Origin: Epiperipatus broadwayi
Lineage: Eukaryota; Onychophora; Udeonychophora; Euonychophora; Peripatidae
Assembly: GCA_028023455.1 (NCBI GenBank)
Contig: JAQFVV010006309.1
Coordinates: 3,267,482-3,331,481 of the forward strand
Length of the DNA: 64,000 nucleotides
Reading direction: 5' to 3'
Shown here one piece after another: positions 36,291 through 46,816 of the stretch. Each line of letters begins with the position of its first letter. Positions within the stretch are counted from its first letter, which is position 1. A model generated the notes under the pieces. The model was not told the origin of the DNA. It saw nothing but the letters and a program-made list of their open reading frames with translations, and ran no database searches. The translations under genes were made by a program, and so were the position numbers.

Positions 36291-37076
36291 AGACGTTTGG
36301 CAATGCAATAATAAAGATTAGTTATCATACTTCTTGAATAATCACAGTATAATACTTATAAGCTAATGATTATAATAATTCTATTATATATATATACAAT
36401 GATTATAATACCATTTTAGAGATTAAAAATTTCATTTCCTTTGTATAAAGAACACTATCTTTTCATTATCTTCTTGAAGTGATATCTGAGCACATAATCC
36501 TTTAATAAAGTAGAGCAGACACCTATATATGTAGAAATATTTTGAAGAAAAAATTCACAATAATTTCACACATGTAAAATATTATGGCAAAAGTTTTTTT
36601 CAAAAATGAATTTTTTTAGTGGTGATAAAAATCATAGGAGCAATAATAACTCTTTTTTTAAAAATTGCTGTTTATGAAGTTTTATTATGAATACAAATGA
36701 CTGTAGTAAACTTAAATTATATTTATTGATTTTTAAATATAATAGCAATATACTTGAAGCAATCCACAGTTTAAAAAGAGAATATTCAAGTAAATAAATG
36801 AATAAATAAACTTAAGATGTATAGCTATATTATTTATTTTAATATGAAACAAACATGATATAGTCTTTCATTGTGATAATTAGAAATTTAGTTTTCACAC
36901 ATTTGTCTTTTATGATAATTTTATAAGATAATTTTAAATAATTGTCAATGCTTCTTTTTTTTTAATAGGTTTAATAATCTTATAGAAATTTATTGTTCTC
37001 TATATGAGCTTGACATAAAATAGTTTGATTATTTAGTAGTAAATAATTAATAATAATCACAAATTAGTTCAAATGT
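36291..37076. other. AT-rich non-coding DNA, nothing recognised
   Basis: No feature supported. Confidence 0.5.
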
Positions 37077-37089
37077 GTTGGAGATAGTC

Positions 37090-37124
37090 GTCGTCCCCCC
37101 CCCCCGTGTCAAAGCATCAGCCCA
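37090..37124 (-). mobile_element. 35-bp 5'-truncated SINE insertion with a poly(G) tail
   Basis: A perfect 13-bp duplication TGTTGGAGATAGT (37077-37089 and 37125-37137) brackets this insert. On the minus strand the insert reads GGGCTGATGCTTTGACAC followed by a run of about 11 G. GCTGATGCTTTGACAC matches the tail end of the tRNA-derived SINEs at 29852 and 48369 (CGATGCTATGACAYATGAG), so this is the extreme 3' end of the same family. The tail here is G-rich instead of A-rich. Confidence 0.8.
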
Positions 37125-37137
37125 TGTTGGAGATAGT

Positions 37138-39360
37138 TTTATAGCAAAGTTCAGAATTTAACTAATCTTATAACAATGAAACATTATACTTATTCTTACA
37201 TGATTTTTCCTTTGGTTTCTTTGAGAAGTTATTAAAATTTTCTTTAACATCTTTAATCTATGCTTTTTAGAGAAACACTGTGTAAACAACTTACTGGTTC
37301 TTTATTCTATCTTGAAGATGATAAACAATAAAACTTTAAACTTTAACATTGACTTAAAACAAATAGTCAAATAAAAATCAAACAATTTACTTCAAAACTG
37401 AAATAAAATTAAAATTTTAAATGAAGTGAAGTGTGAAGAAGTAGAAGAAGTGTTTACATTTTTAATTGTATCTATTTTTATATTAGTGTGTCTTGTTTTA
37501 TCTTCACCCATGCACCAAGATTAAGACTGCATTTCCTGTTCATTAAACCAATGAGTTACAAGTCTGCATTATAATATTTAAATGAATACTCATTATTGAC
37601 TTTTAATTGATCTGACCTTGAATTCTGTACTTTAAATCCAGACAATTTGTCATGTGATCATGTAAATGATAAATGAACTTGTTGCTTAACAGTTTTTATC
37701 AATTCAAAATAATTATCAAATCAATTATTTAATAAAATTAGTAATTAATTTTTTAATTAAACATTTTTTTTTATTAATATACCTCTTTCCCTCTTCTCTT
37801 GTATTATTTAAAAGCTTATATTTTTTAAAATAATTTTAAAATTGATTGATTGTACCAATTTTTAAAATATAATTACTTTTAATAACTTTTTTTAAAAGTT
37901 TCAGCATTTTACATGCATGCTCCATACACTTATACACACACATGTACATTAGACAGCCATTTTTTAATGCAATGAATATAAATTAACTATCGATTGACAT
38001 TTAAAATCAATTTTAAAAATTAGTGGTACTCTCAGTCAGTTACACTCACTATTTTAAAATCCTAAATGCTTCTATATAAATTGGTATTTAATAAATCATA
38101 ACTTATTTTTGAAATTATTTATTTAAAAAAAAAATCAGCAATTAAACATTCTTAGTTAACTAATCATTTCATACTGCTTAGAACAACTTTATCTATTAAA
38201 TCTATTTAAAACATATTAAGCTCTGGATTAATTCTTCTTTAGTTTAAATATTAATTTTATTTTTTCAAGTAAATATTAAACAATCTAAGATATTTTTTTT
38301 AAATACTGCTAACTAATTGGGCTAACTGATTTACTTTAAACATATAATTTAAGATTTTTATTATGATACCCCACATAAAGAAATTTACTTATTATAATCT
38401 TATATAATTTTTAAAAAAAATTTAATGCTTTAAAACATAAATTTACAGTTATTATATATATATATATTACAACCTAAAAGATGAAACTACTCTACAATGC
38501 TTCCCTCAAGACTATTGCTCAGTACCTTATAGCCATTTGACAGCCAAAATACTGGGCAAGCCAAAATTATATAGCCCAAAAGAAGAAAGGTCAGGAATAT
38601 TATGATTATTAGTTCAACATACATCTTCTTAGACTAACAATAATAGTAACAATAGTCTAAGCTCAAGATTCTAAATAATATATGCTACAATAAAAAGAGC
38701 CATATGGGTAAGAATAACAAATAAATATTATCAATATAATAATTAACATTTAATAAAAGTTTCAGAGGAGAACTCTCAACTCACTCTTACATATTACTGA
38801 AATGCTCTTAATATTTAAATCATATACCAAAGAGTAGTGTGGGTATAATATATTCTTTCTCATAACATTTATAATATCCCTTTCCAAGATAATAACACAT
38901 CTCATAAAACCACTAGTCTCACCATTTCATTGCAATTCAAAACTCTTGATAAAGAATAATAATGTTGCTTAGGTTTTATTTGTGCCACTTTACCTTTCAA
39001 AATAGTTTCCTTTGCCAAAACAATTTCTTTTGCTCATTGATTATAATAGTAAGATCTCAGAGTTCTTTATTAAATATTTCTAATATTAAAATTTTCACCC
39101 TTTTATTTTATTTGTAAATTATGAAACAATGAATGGCATACTAGTGAAAATATAAGGAGACATACTCTTATCTATAAGATAATGTCTATGTAATTTATAA
39201 TAATAAATTTAAAAGCAAATATTTTAATTAAAATAAAATACAGAGAAAATCTTAATTTAGAATAAAAATAATAATCTACTAGGATAGCATTCAAATACCA
39301 AGAGTGGATAAGGGATTTTATGGCCATTCAGAATATCCTATTAACTCATACCAAAGCTTT
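37138..39360. other. AT-rich non-coding DNA, nothing recognised
   Basis: No gene or repeat supported up to the target-site duplication of the LTR element. Confidence 0.5.
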
Positions 39361-39365
39361 CTTAT

Positions 39366-40069
39366 TGCTAAATGTGTGTGTATGTGCATGTATATAAAAA
39401 ATATGGTTAACTAGTAATAAAAATAAATGTAAAACTAACGGATTGCTAATGGTCTATTGTAAATAATAAAATGATATACTAACGCTAAACTATAAAGTAA
39501 TTCATCAAAAAGGTTAGATAATGTAAACAAAGCCATTGCTTAAAATAGACAATGCTAAAGGCATGGCATTATCTAATCAGGGATCGTATAGGAACTAAAG
39601 AGATGACCACCACGTGGACAGCAGATGGCCAATGAAGGGAGGCTACTCCAAAATCAAGGCGGGACAAGTAATGGATCTAATATTGAACTGAGAGAGGATA
39701 CTTGCTAAGTGAAGCTCTTGAAAGATAGATGTGCCATTTCCTCGGGTGCTCCAGTCAGATCCTTCTTCACCTAGCCTTACGGAAAGGTTTTCTTCGGACG
39801 TGCCAAAGTAAACCTAAGGAATTATAACAGGTCCTACCGATCTCTTTATTATTTTACTCTGCCTTCGGGCCCCTTATTTATATATAATAATAATATTGTG
39901 TGTATATTATTCATACTTTGTATATATTAATAGTGATTAACTCGTATATAATTCTGTAAATAAATCTTCGTTATTTAAACCTACTTGCCGGGCTACCTCA
40001 TTAATTATTTTATATTGTGTTATTGATAGTTGTAATCCAGCGAGCAATAGAGTGCCACTGGACACTGAA
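39366..40069 (+). repeat. 5' LTR
   Basis: Starts TGCTAAATG and ends GGACACTGAA, 704 bp. The boundary is fixed by the matching 3' LTR and the flanking CTTAT duplication. The TG...AA termini are unusual, as most LTRs end in CA. A TATAAAAAATA element near 39392 is a candidate promoter box and AATAAA near 39959 a candidate polyadenylation signal. It carries 22 bp around CACGTGGACAGC near 39610 that the 3' LTR lacks. Confidence 0.92.
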
Positions 40070-40070
40070 T

Positions 40071-40087
40071 TGGCGCAGTTACAGTTG
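40071..40087 (+). other. Primer binding site
   Basis: TGGCGCAGTTACAG begins one base after the LTR end. TGG at the start complements the CCA of a tRNA 3' end, as expected for minus-strand priming. The tRNA cannot be named from sequence alone. Confidence 0.7.
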
Positions 40088-40277
40088 ATTACGAACCTCA
40101 ATGGTGTAATTCTCAGTAATAACAATCAACGACACATTGACAGCCGATTACGTTGGTGTCTAATTATTTGATTTCATGAGGAGATAAAACTACTAAGAAA
40201 AATATTTTTATATTTTATTAAATTGACTAAGTTATCGTAATATTTTTATATTTTTGTTAAATTGACTAAGTATCATA

Positions 40278-41111
40278 ATGCAGCCGGCAATATCCAAATT
40301 TGATGTCAGAGAGGCAAGTGATTGGCTCCTGTATGTCCAACAAATTGAAAAATGGTTAATTATTAACAGAGTAAAAGACGATAAAAGCAAAACAGCGACC
40401 TTATTGTGTTTCACTGGAAAAGGAGTAATTCAGATCGCAAATAGGCTCTGTGAACCTAAAACCCCGGAAGAATTAACATTTGAACAGGTCAAAGATTGTT
40501 TGACCGACTATTTTAATGACTATTTTAATCCTTGTGAGTCTAGACACATTGCCAGACTCCACTTTAGAAATCGCCGCCAAGGCAAGAACAAGCGGACACA
40601 AGATTATGATACTGCCCTGCGGGAACTCGTAAAAAACTGCATCTACGATTCATACCTGGAGGAAGCCTCCCTAGAACAATTTTTATGTGGAATGAGCAGT
40701 GACAGTCTGAGACAGCAGTTATTGGAAGATACGGATATTAACTATAAAGTAGCTATCAAATGTGGTATAGCTCACGAACTTGTGTTGCAGCAATCAAAGG
40801 AATTTGCGGCCATGAAAATAGCGGACAACAATCCTTATGAAGTCCACAAAGTAGACAAACCAGATAGAAGGGTGCCTGATCAAAGTGGAACAACAGACAT
40901 TAAGAAAAGTCAAATTAAGAGTTTTTGCTGCGGAAAACTAGGTCACATAGCACGTGACTGTTTTTATAAAGACCAACGCTGTAAACACTGCAATAAATTC
41001 GGCCACTGGAAAAAAATGTGCAGAAATAAAAAATCCGATAATTATACAAACAAGAGGAATTTTCGGCAATTAATAATGTGTCTTCGGACCAATCACAGAA
41101 ATTTGAAATAA
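40278..41111 (+). pseudogene. Gag polyprotein of the Ty3/Gypsy element
   Basis: A 277-residue open frame starting at the first ATG after the primer site. The N-terminal two thirds resemble a Ty3/Gypsy capsid (FEQVKDCLTDYFN, then ARLHFRNRRQGKN, LRELVKNC, EQFLCGM). The C-terminus has two zinc knuckles. The second is canonical CX2CX4HX4C (Cys235, Cys238, His243, Cys248). The first keeps Cys218, His223 and Cys228, but the position of its first Cys is Ser215 (AGT), one base from a Cys codon, so that knuckle has probably lost a zinc ligand. The frame overlaps the protease frame by 34 nt in the -1 frame, consistent with Gag-Pol expression by -1 frameshifting. Gag itself is uninterrupted; I label it a pseudogene because the element is defective. 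Confidence 0.88.
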
Positions 41112-41557
41112 CTGTCAAAATTTACGGAAAACCCCTATCGATGGAAATTGACAGCGGTAGTGGGGTGTCGTTACTTTCCATTAAAGATTGGAAAACCATT
41201 GTGGCAGATATGAGACAGCCACCTAGACTGATGCATACGAATCTGAAGGCTCGAGACATCAATAGTAACGCTATAAAAATTAAAGGAGTAATTCAGGCTC
41301 CAATTACTTCAAATAATGCGAAAAAAATAGTTACATTGCCGTTATATATAGTACATGCCCCTATAAATCCTCTTATTGGCTGTGATTGGTTTCAGCAACT
41401 GGGAATAAAAATTGCTTGGGTCAAAAATATTGACATTGAAAAAAACATCAGACAGCATTTTCCTAAACTTTTCGATGGAGAACCGGGAATGATAAAAACA
41501 AAACCAGTTTCATTAGAATTATCGCCAGAAGCAGTGCCTATAATTTGTAGACCATGA
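41078..41557 (+). pseudogene. Protease region of pol
   Basis: The frame overlaps the end of gag. The aspartic protease active site is DSGSG (Asp25-Ser26-Gly27 of this frame) in place of the usual DTGA or DSGA, and LIGCDWFQQLG further on matches the Ty3/Gypsy protease ILG-type C-terminal motif. The frame ends at TGA (41555-41557) inside the linker before RT, at a position where the family normally reads on; a CGA-to-TGA change is a likely cause (inference). A frame change follows within the A-rich run at about 41577-41592. Confidence 0.85.
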
Positions 41558-41567
41558 AAGATTCCTT

Positions 41568-42554
41568 ATGCTCAGAAAGAAAAAAATAGTGGAGGAAATA
41601 AAGCAATTGGTTAAAAATGGCATGCTTGAAGCAACAGAAGAAGCTGAGTGGGCTACCCCACTGGCTGTAATAACCAAGCCAAATGGACAAATGCATTTGT
41701 GCGGCGATTACCGTGTATCAGTCAATAAAGCACTAAACAAACATGCATACCCCGTTCCTAACTCAAGAGAAATCATAGCATCGTTCCAAAAGTCTAAATA
41801 TTTTTCAAAATTAGACCTCAACTCGGCCTTCCACCAAATCTCGGTGACCAACAAAGCTGTGAACATTCTAACACTTACTACACACATAGGTTTATTTAGA
41901 TGCAAACGTCTACCATTCAGAATAGCTTCAGCACCAAGTATATTCCAAGCAAAAGTGGATACTCTTCTAAATGGACTCGAAGGCATCATCCCCTACTTTG
42001 ACGATATATTGGTCCCTGCTAATTCAGAAAATGAATTGAGCACTCATATCTCAAAAGTTTGCCAAAGACTGGAGGAATTTGGAGCAAAATTAAATGCAAA
42101 AAAATGTATTTGGAAGGCTACTGAAATAAAATTCCTGGGTCACATAGTGTCAAACTCAGGAATAAGCCCCTCCACTGAAAAAGTCAAAGCAGTATCTGAC
42201 ACCAGAAGACCGAATAACGTAAAACAACTACAGGCCTTTTTGGGCCTGGTGAACTATTTTGAAAACTTCCTGAATGGCAAAGCACACATAGCGATACTGC
42301 TGTACGAATTATTAAAAAAAAAACAGAAATGGAATTGGGAAGCAGCACAAGAGCACGCATTTCTCCACACCAAAGCCCTTCTCACCTCAAATAAACTACT
42401 GGTCCATTATGACAGTGAGCGTGAGGTAACCGTGACAACTGATGCATCAGGAAATGGCATGGGGGCAGTGATATGCCATCCATCCCACTCCGGAGAACGT
42501 CCTATAGCATACGCATCTTGCACCTTATTCAAGGCGGAAAAGAACTACAGCTAG
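41568..42554 (+). pseudogene. Reverse transcriptase and start of RNase H
   Basis: Typical Ty3/Gypsy RT order: EWATPLAVITKPNG, CGDYR, FSKLDLNSAFHQI, LPFRIASAPSIFQ, the catalytic box YFDD (residues 143-146), FLGHIVSNSGI and LQAFLGLVNYF. RNase H begins at VTTDASGNGMGAV with the first catalytic Asp. The frame stops at TAG (42552-42554) right after FKAEKNYS, where family members continue into LDKEALA; those residues do follow the stop in the same frame. The apparent frame start is arbitrary because it lies inside the polyprotein. Confidence 0.92.
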
Positions 42555-43160
42555 CTAGACAAGGAAGCTCTCGCCATAGTGTTCGGAATTTGTAAATTCC
42601 ACCAATATCTATATGGACATCCTTTCCAATTAATAACTGACCATAAGCCACTCTTGGGAATTCTAGGCACGAAACAGATGCCTGAACCTTTAAGCCCTCG
42701 TATGTTGAAATGGCTTAACATACTCGCAGGTTACAATTATAACCTCAAATACAAAAAAGGTACGAAAATCGGTCATGCCGACGTGTTATCGCGAATGCCA
42801 GATCAGCTTGAGAAAGAAGTAAACAATGTAGAAATTAACTATATCAACACACTAAACAACCAGACACTTAACAGTGCAAAGGTAGCCGCATGGACCAGAG
42901 AAGATTCTGGATACAGATGGATCATGGAAAAAATCAGCAAAGGTTGGCCAAAACAAAGACCATCTTTTTTGCACATAGAGCTATGGAAAGCTCGAGAACA
43001 ACTGTCTATTTGCAAAGACTGTATACTCAGAGGTGATCAAGTACTAATCCCTGTAAGTGGCAGATCACAAATACTTAATTTATTGCACGAAGGTCATCCG
43101 GGCATTGTAAGGGCGAAAGCGTTAGCTCGTAGTTATGTCTGGTGGCCAAAAATTAAGTGA
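42555..43160 (+). pseudogene. RNase H end and integrase HHCC start
   Basis: Continues in the same frame as RT after the TAG stop. FHQYLYGHPFQLITDHKPLL and HADVLSRMP are the conserved end of Ty3/Gypsy RNase H. LLHEGHPGIVRAKALARSYVWWPKI is the first half of the integrase HHCC zinc domain. The frame is lost at about 43157 (TGA 43158-43160), and the two Cys of the zinc domain (KNCTNCQ near 43180) are in the next frame. Confidence 0.9.
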
Positions 43161-43864
43161 CATAGACCAATGCATAAAAAACTGCACAAACTGCCAGTCA
43201 TGTGCAAATGCACCCTCAGCCAAATTCGAGTCCTGGCAAGAAGCAGACAAGCCATAGCAGAGAATTCATATAGATCACTGTGGTCCTATTCATGGACAAT
43301 TATTTCTAGTAGCAGTGGATGCCTATTCGGGATGGGCCGAATATAAAATAGTTAAAAACACAGGTTCGGATGAATCCATCGACAAACTGTTGGAAATGTT
43401 CGCATACCACAGTCTCCCAGAAATCCTAGTATCTGACAACGGCACAGGTTTTACATCATAAGAGTTCACTTACTCAATGCACGAATGGGGAATTAGTCAC
43501 ATATTTAATCCACCTTACCAGCCCCCTATCAAATGGACTGGCTGAAAAAACTGTACAGAATTTAAAATCCGCCATCAATAAAATGGGAAAACAAAGTCTG
43601 CACGAAGCGGTCTTTAACACGCTTCTTTATCAACATTCTACACCTACAGCTAAGTCGGGTAAATCACCCGCAGAGAAATATCTAGGTTGTAGACTGTGAA
43701 CAAAGCTTGACAAAATTATACCAACGAAGGACACCGAAGTACCTTCAGGCAGAAACTATAAATTCTCACCACAAGACCGCGTATGGGTTAGAAATAATCA
43801 GGATAGACTCTGGATTAAAGCGGAAATTGTGCGACATTTAAGTAAGCAAGTGGTTGCTGTATGA
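43159..43864 (+). pseudogene. Integrase core and C-terminal region, interrupted
   Basis: Integrase catalytic motifs are visible across two frames: HIDHCGP, FLVAVDAYSGWAE and LVSDNGTGFTS carry the two Asp of the D,D-E triad, and SNGLAEKTVQN carries the Glu. Stops fall at TAG 43255, TAA 43459, TGA 43697 and TGA 43862, with a frame change near 43527. RVWVRN near 43790 belongs to the C-terminal domain. Four of these stops are one transition or transversion from the residue usual in the family; several fit G-to-A or C-to-T changes. No chromodomain is recognisable. Confidence 0.85.
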
Positions 43865-44068
43865 ATGGAGAACGGAAGAGAGTTACGCAAACACATAAAT
43901 CAATTGCGTAAAGACGAAAGTATACAACAAACGCCGCAGCCATTTCCAAGAAAAGATGATGCTCCAGACTCGGAATCGGATATCCCCCAACGTTCTAAGA
44001 GGGAAAGTAAAATTCCCTCCCACCTCAGTGAATACATGCTAAGTTCAGAAAAAAAATCAACAAACTAA
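43865..44068 (+). pseudogene. C-terminal tail of pol
   Basis: Frame continues directly after the TGA at 43862-43864. RELRKHINQLRK matches the basic RRH-NQL motif that closes Ty3/Gypsy integrases; the rest is a charged tail ending at TAA (44066-44068), 28 bp before the 3' LTR. Confidence 0.8.
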
Positions 44069-44082
44069 AACGCTAATTCTGA

Positions 44083-44096
44083 ACTTGGGGGAGGTA
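44083..44096 (+). promoter_or_regulatory. Polypurine tract
   Basis: TTGGGGGAGGTA lies immediately upstream of the 3' LTR, the site from which plus-strand DNA synthesis is primed in LTR elements. Confidence 0.8.
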
Positions 44097-44783
44097 TGCT
44101 AAATGTGTGTGTATGTGCATGTATATAAAAAATATGCTTAACTAGTAATAAAAATAAATGTAAAACTAATGGATTGCTAATGGTGTATTGTAAATAATAA
44201 AATGATATATTAACGTTAATCTATAAAGTAATTCATCAAGAAGGTTAGATAATGTAAACAAAGCCATTGCTTAAAATAGACAATGCTAAAGGCATGGCAT
44301 TATCTAATCAGGGATCGTATAGAAACTAAAGAGATGACCAATGAAGGGAGGCTACTCCAAAATCAAGGCATTACAAGTATGGATCTAATATTGAACTGAG
44401 AGAGGACACTTGCTAAGTGAAGCTCTTGAAAGGTAGATGTGCCATTTCCTCGGGTGCTCCAGTCAGCTCCTTTGCTTCACCTAGCCTTGTGGAGAGGTTT
44501 ACCTCCGGACGTGCCAAAGTAAACCTAAGGAACTATAACAGGTCGTACCGATTTCTTTATTATTTTACTCTGCCTTCGGGCCCCTTATTTATATATAATA
44601 ATAATAATAGTGTGTGTATATTATTCATACTTTGTATATATTAATAGTGATTAACTCATATATAATCCTGTAAATAAATCTTCGTTATTTAAACCTACTT
44701 GCCGGGCTGCCTCATTAATTATTTTATATTGTTTTATTGATAGTTGCAATCCAGTGAGCAATAGAGTGCTGCTGGACACTGAA
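44097..44783 (+). repeat. 3' LTR
   Basis: Matches the 5' LTR from TGCTAAATG to GGACACTGAA, 687 bp. It lacks the 22 bp present in the 5' copy and differs by scattered substitutions. The target-site duplication CTTAT follows at 44784-44788. Confidence 0.93.
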
Positions 44784-44788
44784 CTTAT

Positions 44789-46174
44789 ACATTTAATTTA
44801 TGATGAATAATCAACTAATCTTATGAGTAAGAAGATAATAATTTTATCACAACAGCTATCTTATTTTAATAATTTTAAATGAATGAAAGTGATCATTTAA
44901 GATTAAGGAAATGAATGAATATTTTATTTTCTTATCAACACTCCTAACATCTGCAGACCATTCTAACAAAGTGATTATTATCTTTTTTTTTACATGCATG
45001 TACTCTTAATTACTAAAATAAAATATAATTGTATCATTGATTATATAATGTTAAGATTTCTGGATAAATAGTATGTGATTGAGATAATATTAAAACTATA
45101 CACAAATTTAACAATAAAATGTAACATTTATTTAATTAATAAAGGCAATCAAACAATCATCAAAGTAAGCTATTCAAACACTATGCCATACAACTTTACT
45201 GCATAGGAGAACTAAATTTTAGAAGTTTACAGCTTATGATAATAAATAAATTTACAAATTAATTGATAATTGACTATTGTGAATTTGTCTGACTGGTAAA
45301 AACATTTTATTAAATGTGGGCATTATTACAAATCATCATATTAGGATATTGCCCAACAATGAGTACATTTAAATATATAATTCTATAATTAAAACACTTC
45401 AAATTATGGTATAGGAAAGAAAAAGGAAATAAGTGTTTTATTGTAATAATTGGATTTTGGATAAAAGAAAATGTAACAATGGAAAGTTTTTTGAGGAGAA
45501 GGGAGGCAAATCCTTGAAAATGACTATAAATTAAAAATAGTTGAAAAGTTGGAACAAGTGGATATATCATATACAAGAAGTAAAGTTTTTATAAAGAAAA
45601 GAGGAAAATGAGATTTAATTGTTTGAAGTGTTTTAATTATAGAATTATATGTTTATAAGTGATGTATATTTTGAAAAGAAAAAAGGATGGAGTGGTGATT
45701 AGAAGGTTTTAAACAGAAGTAAATGGATTTGTTACATTTAAATACTAAGCATGTCTTACAAATCTAACAGTGAATCAGTGGTAGAAAGTGATGGATATTA
45801 CTTATTTAGGTCTATAAATACAATTTTACATTTTCAAATAAATAACTATTGGTTGTATGTCCTGCAATACTAGTAAAACACAGCAAGACAAACCCCTATA
45901 CATCAAAAACATCTCTAACCTATAGCCAGTGTATTCTAAACTGCAACTGAAGAAAATATCATGTTCTTCAAAACAAATAACAATATCAATTGCCAAAAAT
46001 AATAAAGTCATGGTAATACATCACATATCTCTTTATCAAGACATACATAATATAATACATTTAAAACAGTAAAAGCAAATGGAGTAATCTTTTTTTTTTA
46101 ATTTAAACATTAATTAAATCATTTACCAGAGTAATTTTTTAGATTTTAAATATAGCTTTTTACTTTTAGATGCT
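44789..46174. other. AT-rich non-coding DNA, nothing recognised
   Basis: Short frames at 45310-45576 and 45826-46011 (minus) are low-complexity and match nothing I know. Confidence 0.5.
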
Positions 46175-46330
46175 GCTGCTTTAAAATCATGTGATCACCA
46201 TTGTTTATAATTACACAAGCTGATAACACAGAGGTAAAACTCTCCATACAGTAGCACTACTCAGTGCAAGCCAGAGTAATCAATGGATTCTAGAAAGTTT
46301 TTGTATAAAATCCCTATCTAGCACCTATTC

Positions 46331-46375
46331 ATCCAATATCCGTAGATTAGTTTGTTCTTTTGATCAGTGAGGAGC
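46331..46375 (-). ncRNA. Hammerhead motif, family 2, decayed
   Basis: Outer stem ATCCAA side and CTGATCA box can be seen, but stem II is deleted and GAAA is lost (ACAAACTAATC follows). Inactive by inspection. Confidence 0.5.
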
Positions 46376-46653
46376 TTGTGTAAACATAAAGAATGCTGAT
46401 CACATGATGTTTAGTGATTTAATACCGATCCTGACCAATATGACTATAGTGATAGTGGTTACTAAAGATACCAAAATGTATAGATACTGAACTGAGTTCA
46501 GATCTATAAGACAATACAAGCAAATAAGCTTCAAATGAAAATATTGTTGTGCTTTCAATTTAAACTCAAAGGTTTATAGGTTAGCTAAAAAGATAAGGGG
46601 TGACTTGCTAGAGGTTTGCATTGGATCTTAAGATCAAGGTGCAGTGCTCTCAG

Positions 46654-46712
46654 ATCCAAAGCACCTCACTAATGAAAGCCACAAGCTAGAAGGTAGTCTG
46701 GGGATATTGGAT
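46654..46712 (+). ncRNA. Hammerhead motif, family 2, two core changes
   Basis: 59 nt, same layout as 8908: ATCCAA/TTGGAT outer stem, CACCTCA with TGGGGA, stem II AAGC/GCTA around CACAA, triplet GTC (46696-46698). The box is CTAATGA (essential G changed to A) and GAAGG replaces GAAAC. Probably inactive. Confidence 0.7.
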
Positions 46713-46816
46713 GAATAGGCACTAGATAGGCATTTTATGGAAAAACTTTCTAGCATCCATTGATTACTCTAACTTTCATTGAATGGAGCTACTATATGGA
46801 GAGTTTTGCCTCTGTG

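Larger units (their letters stand above)
39366..44783 (+). mobile_element. Ty3/Gypsy LTR retrotransposon, full length, broken pol
   Basis: Two LTRs, primer site, gag, pol (protease, RT, RNase H, integrase) and polypurine tract occur in the Ty3/Gypsy order, and a perfect 5-bp target-site duplication CTTAT flanks the unit (39361-39365 and 44784-44788). There is no envelope-like frame after integrase. A hand comparison of the LTRs gives about 33 substitutions over about 680 aligned bases (roughly 95% identity) plus a 22-bp gap, so insertion is moderately old. Pol is interrupted by at least six in-frame stops and several frameshifts; the element cannot move on its own. Confidence 0.95.
46175..46816 (+). 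mobile_element. Long head-to-head copy of hammerhead repeat family 2
   Basis: Terminal arms are inverted: CAGAGGTAAAACTCTCCATA near 46228 on the left and its complement ending GAGTTTTGCCTCTG at the right, with homology extending through GAGTAATCAATGGAT and the ribozyme in both arms for about 140 bp. Left arm ribozyme (46331-46375, minus) is decayed; right arm ribozyme (46654-46712, plus) is nearly complete. The central body (GAACTGAGTTCAGAT, TGCATTGGATCTTAAGATC) is collinear, inverted, with the 8804 element, making this the longest example of the family. No target-site duplication is evident and no frame exists. Confidence 0.8.

Noticed and set aside
46175-46816. Classifying hammerhead family 2 as a CACTA DNA transposon
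   Set aside because: Some outer ends read CACTAAACATCAC, but others read CTACTAAAC or CCATTAAGC, and the clean 12-bp target duplication at 8792/9382 does not fit the 2-3 bp duplications of CACTA elements.
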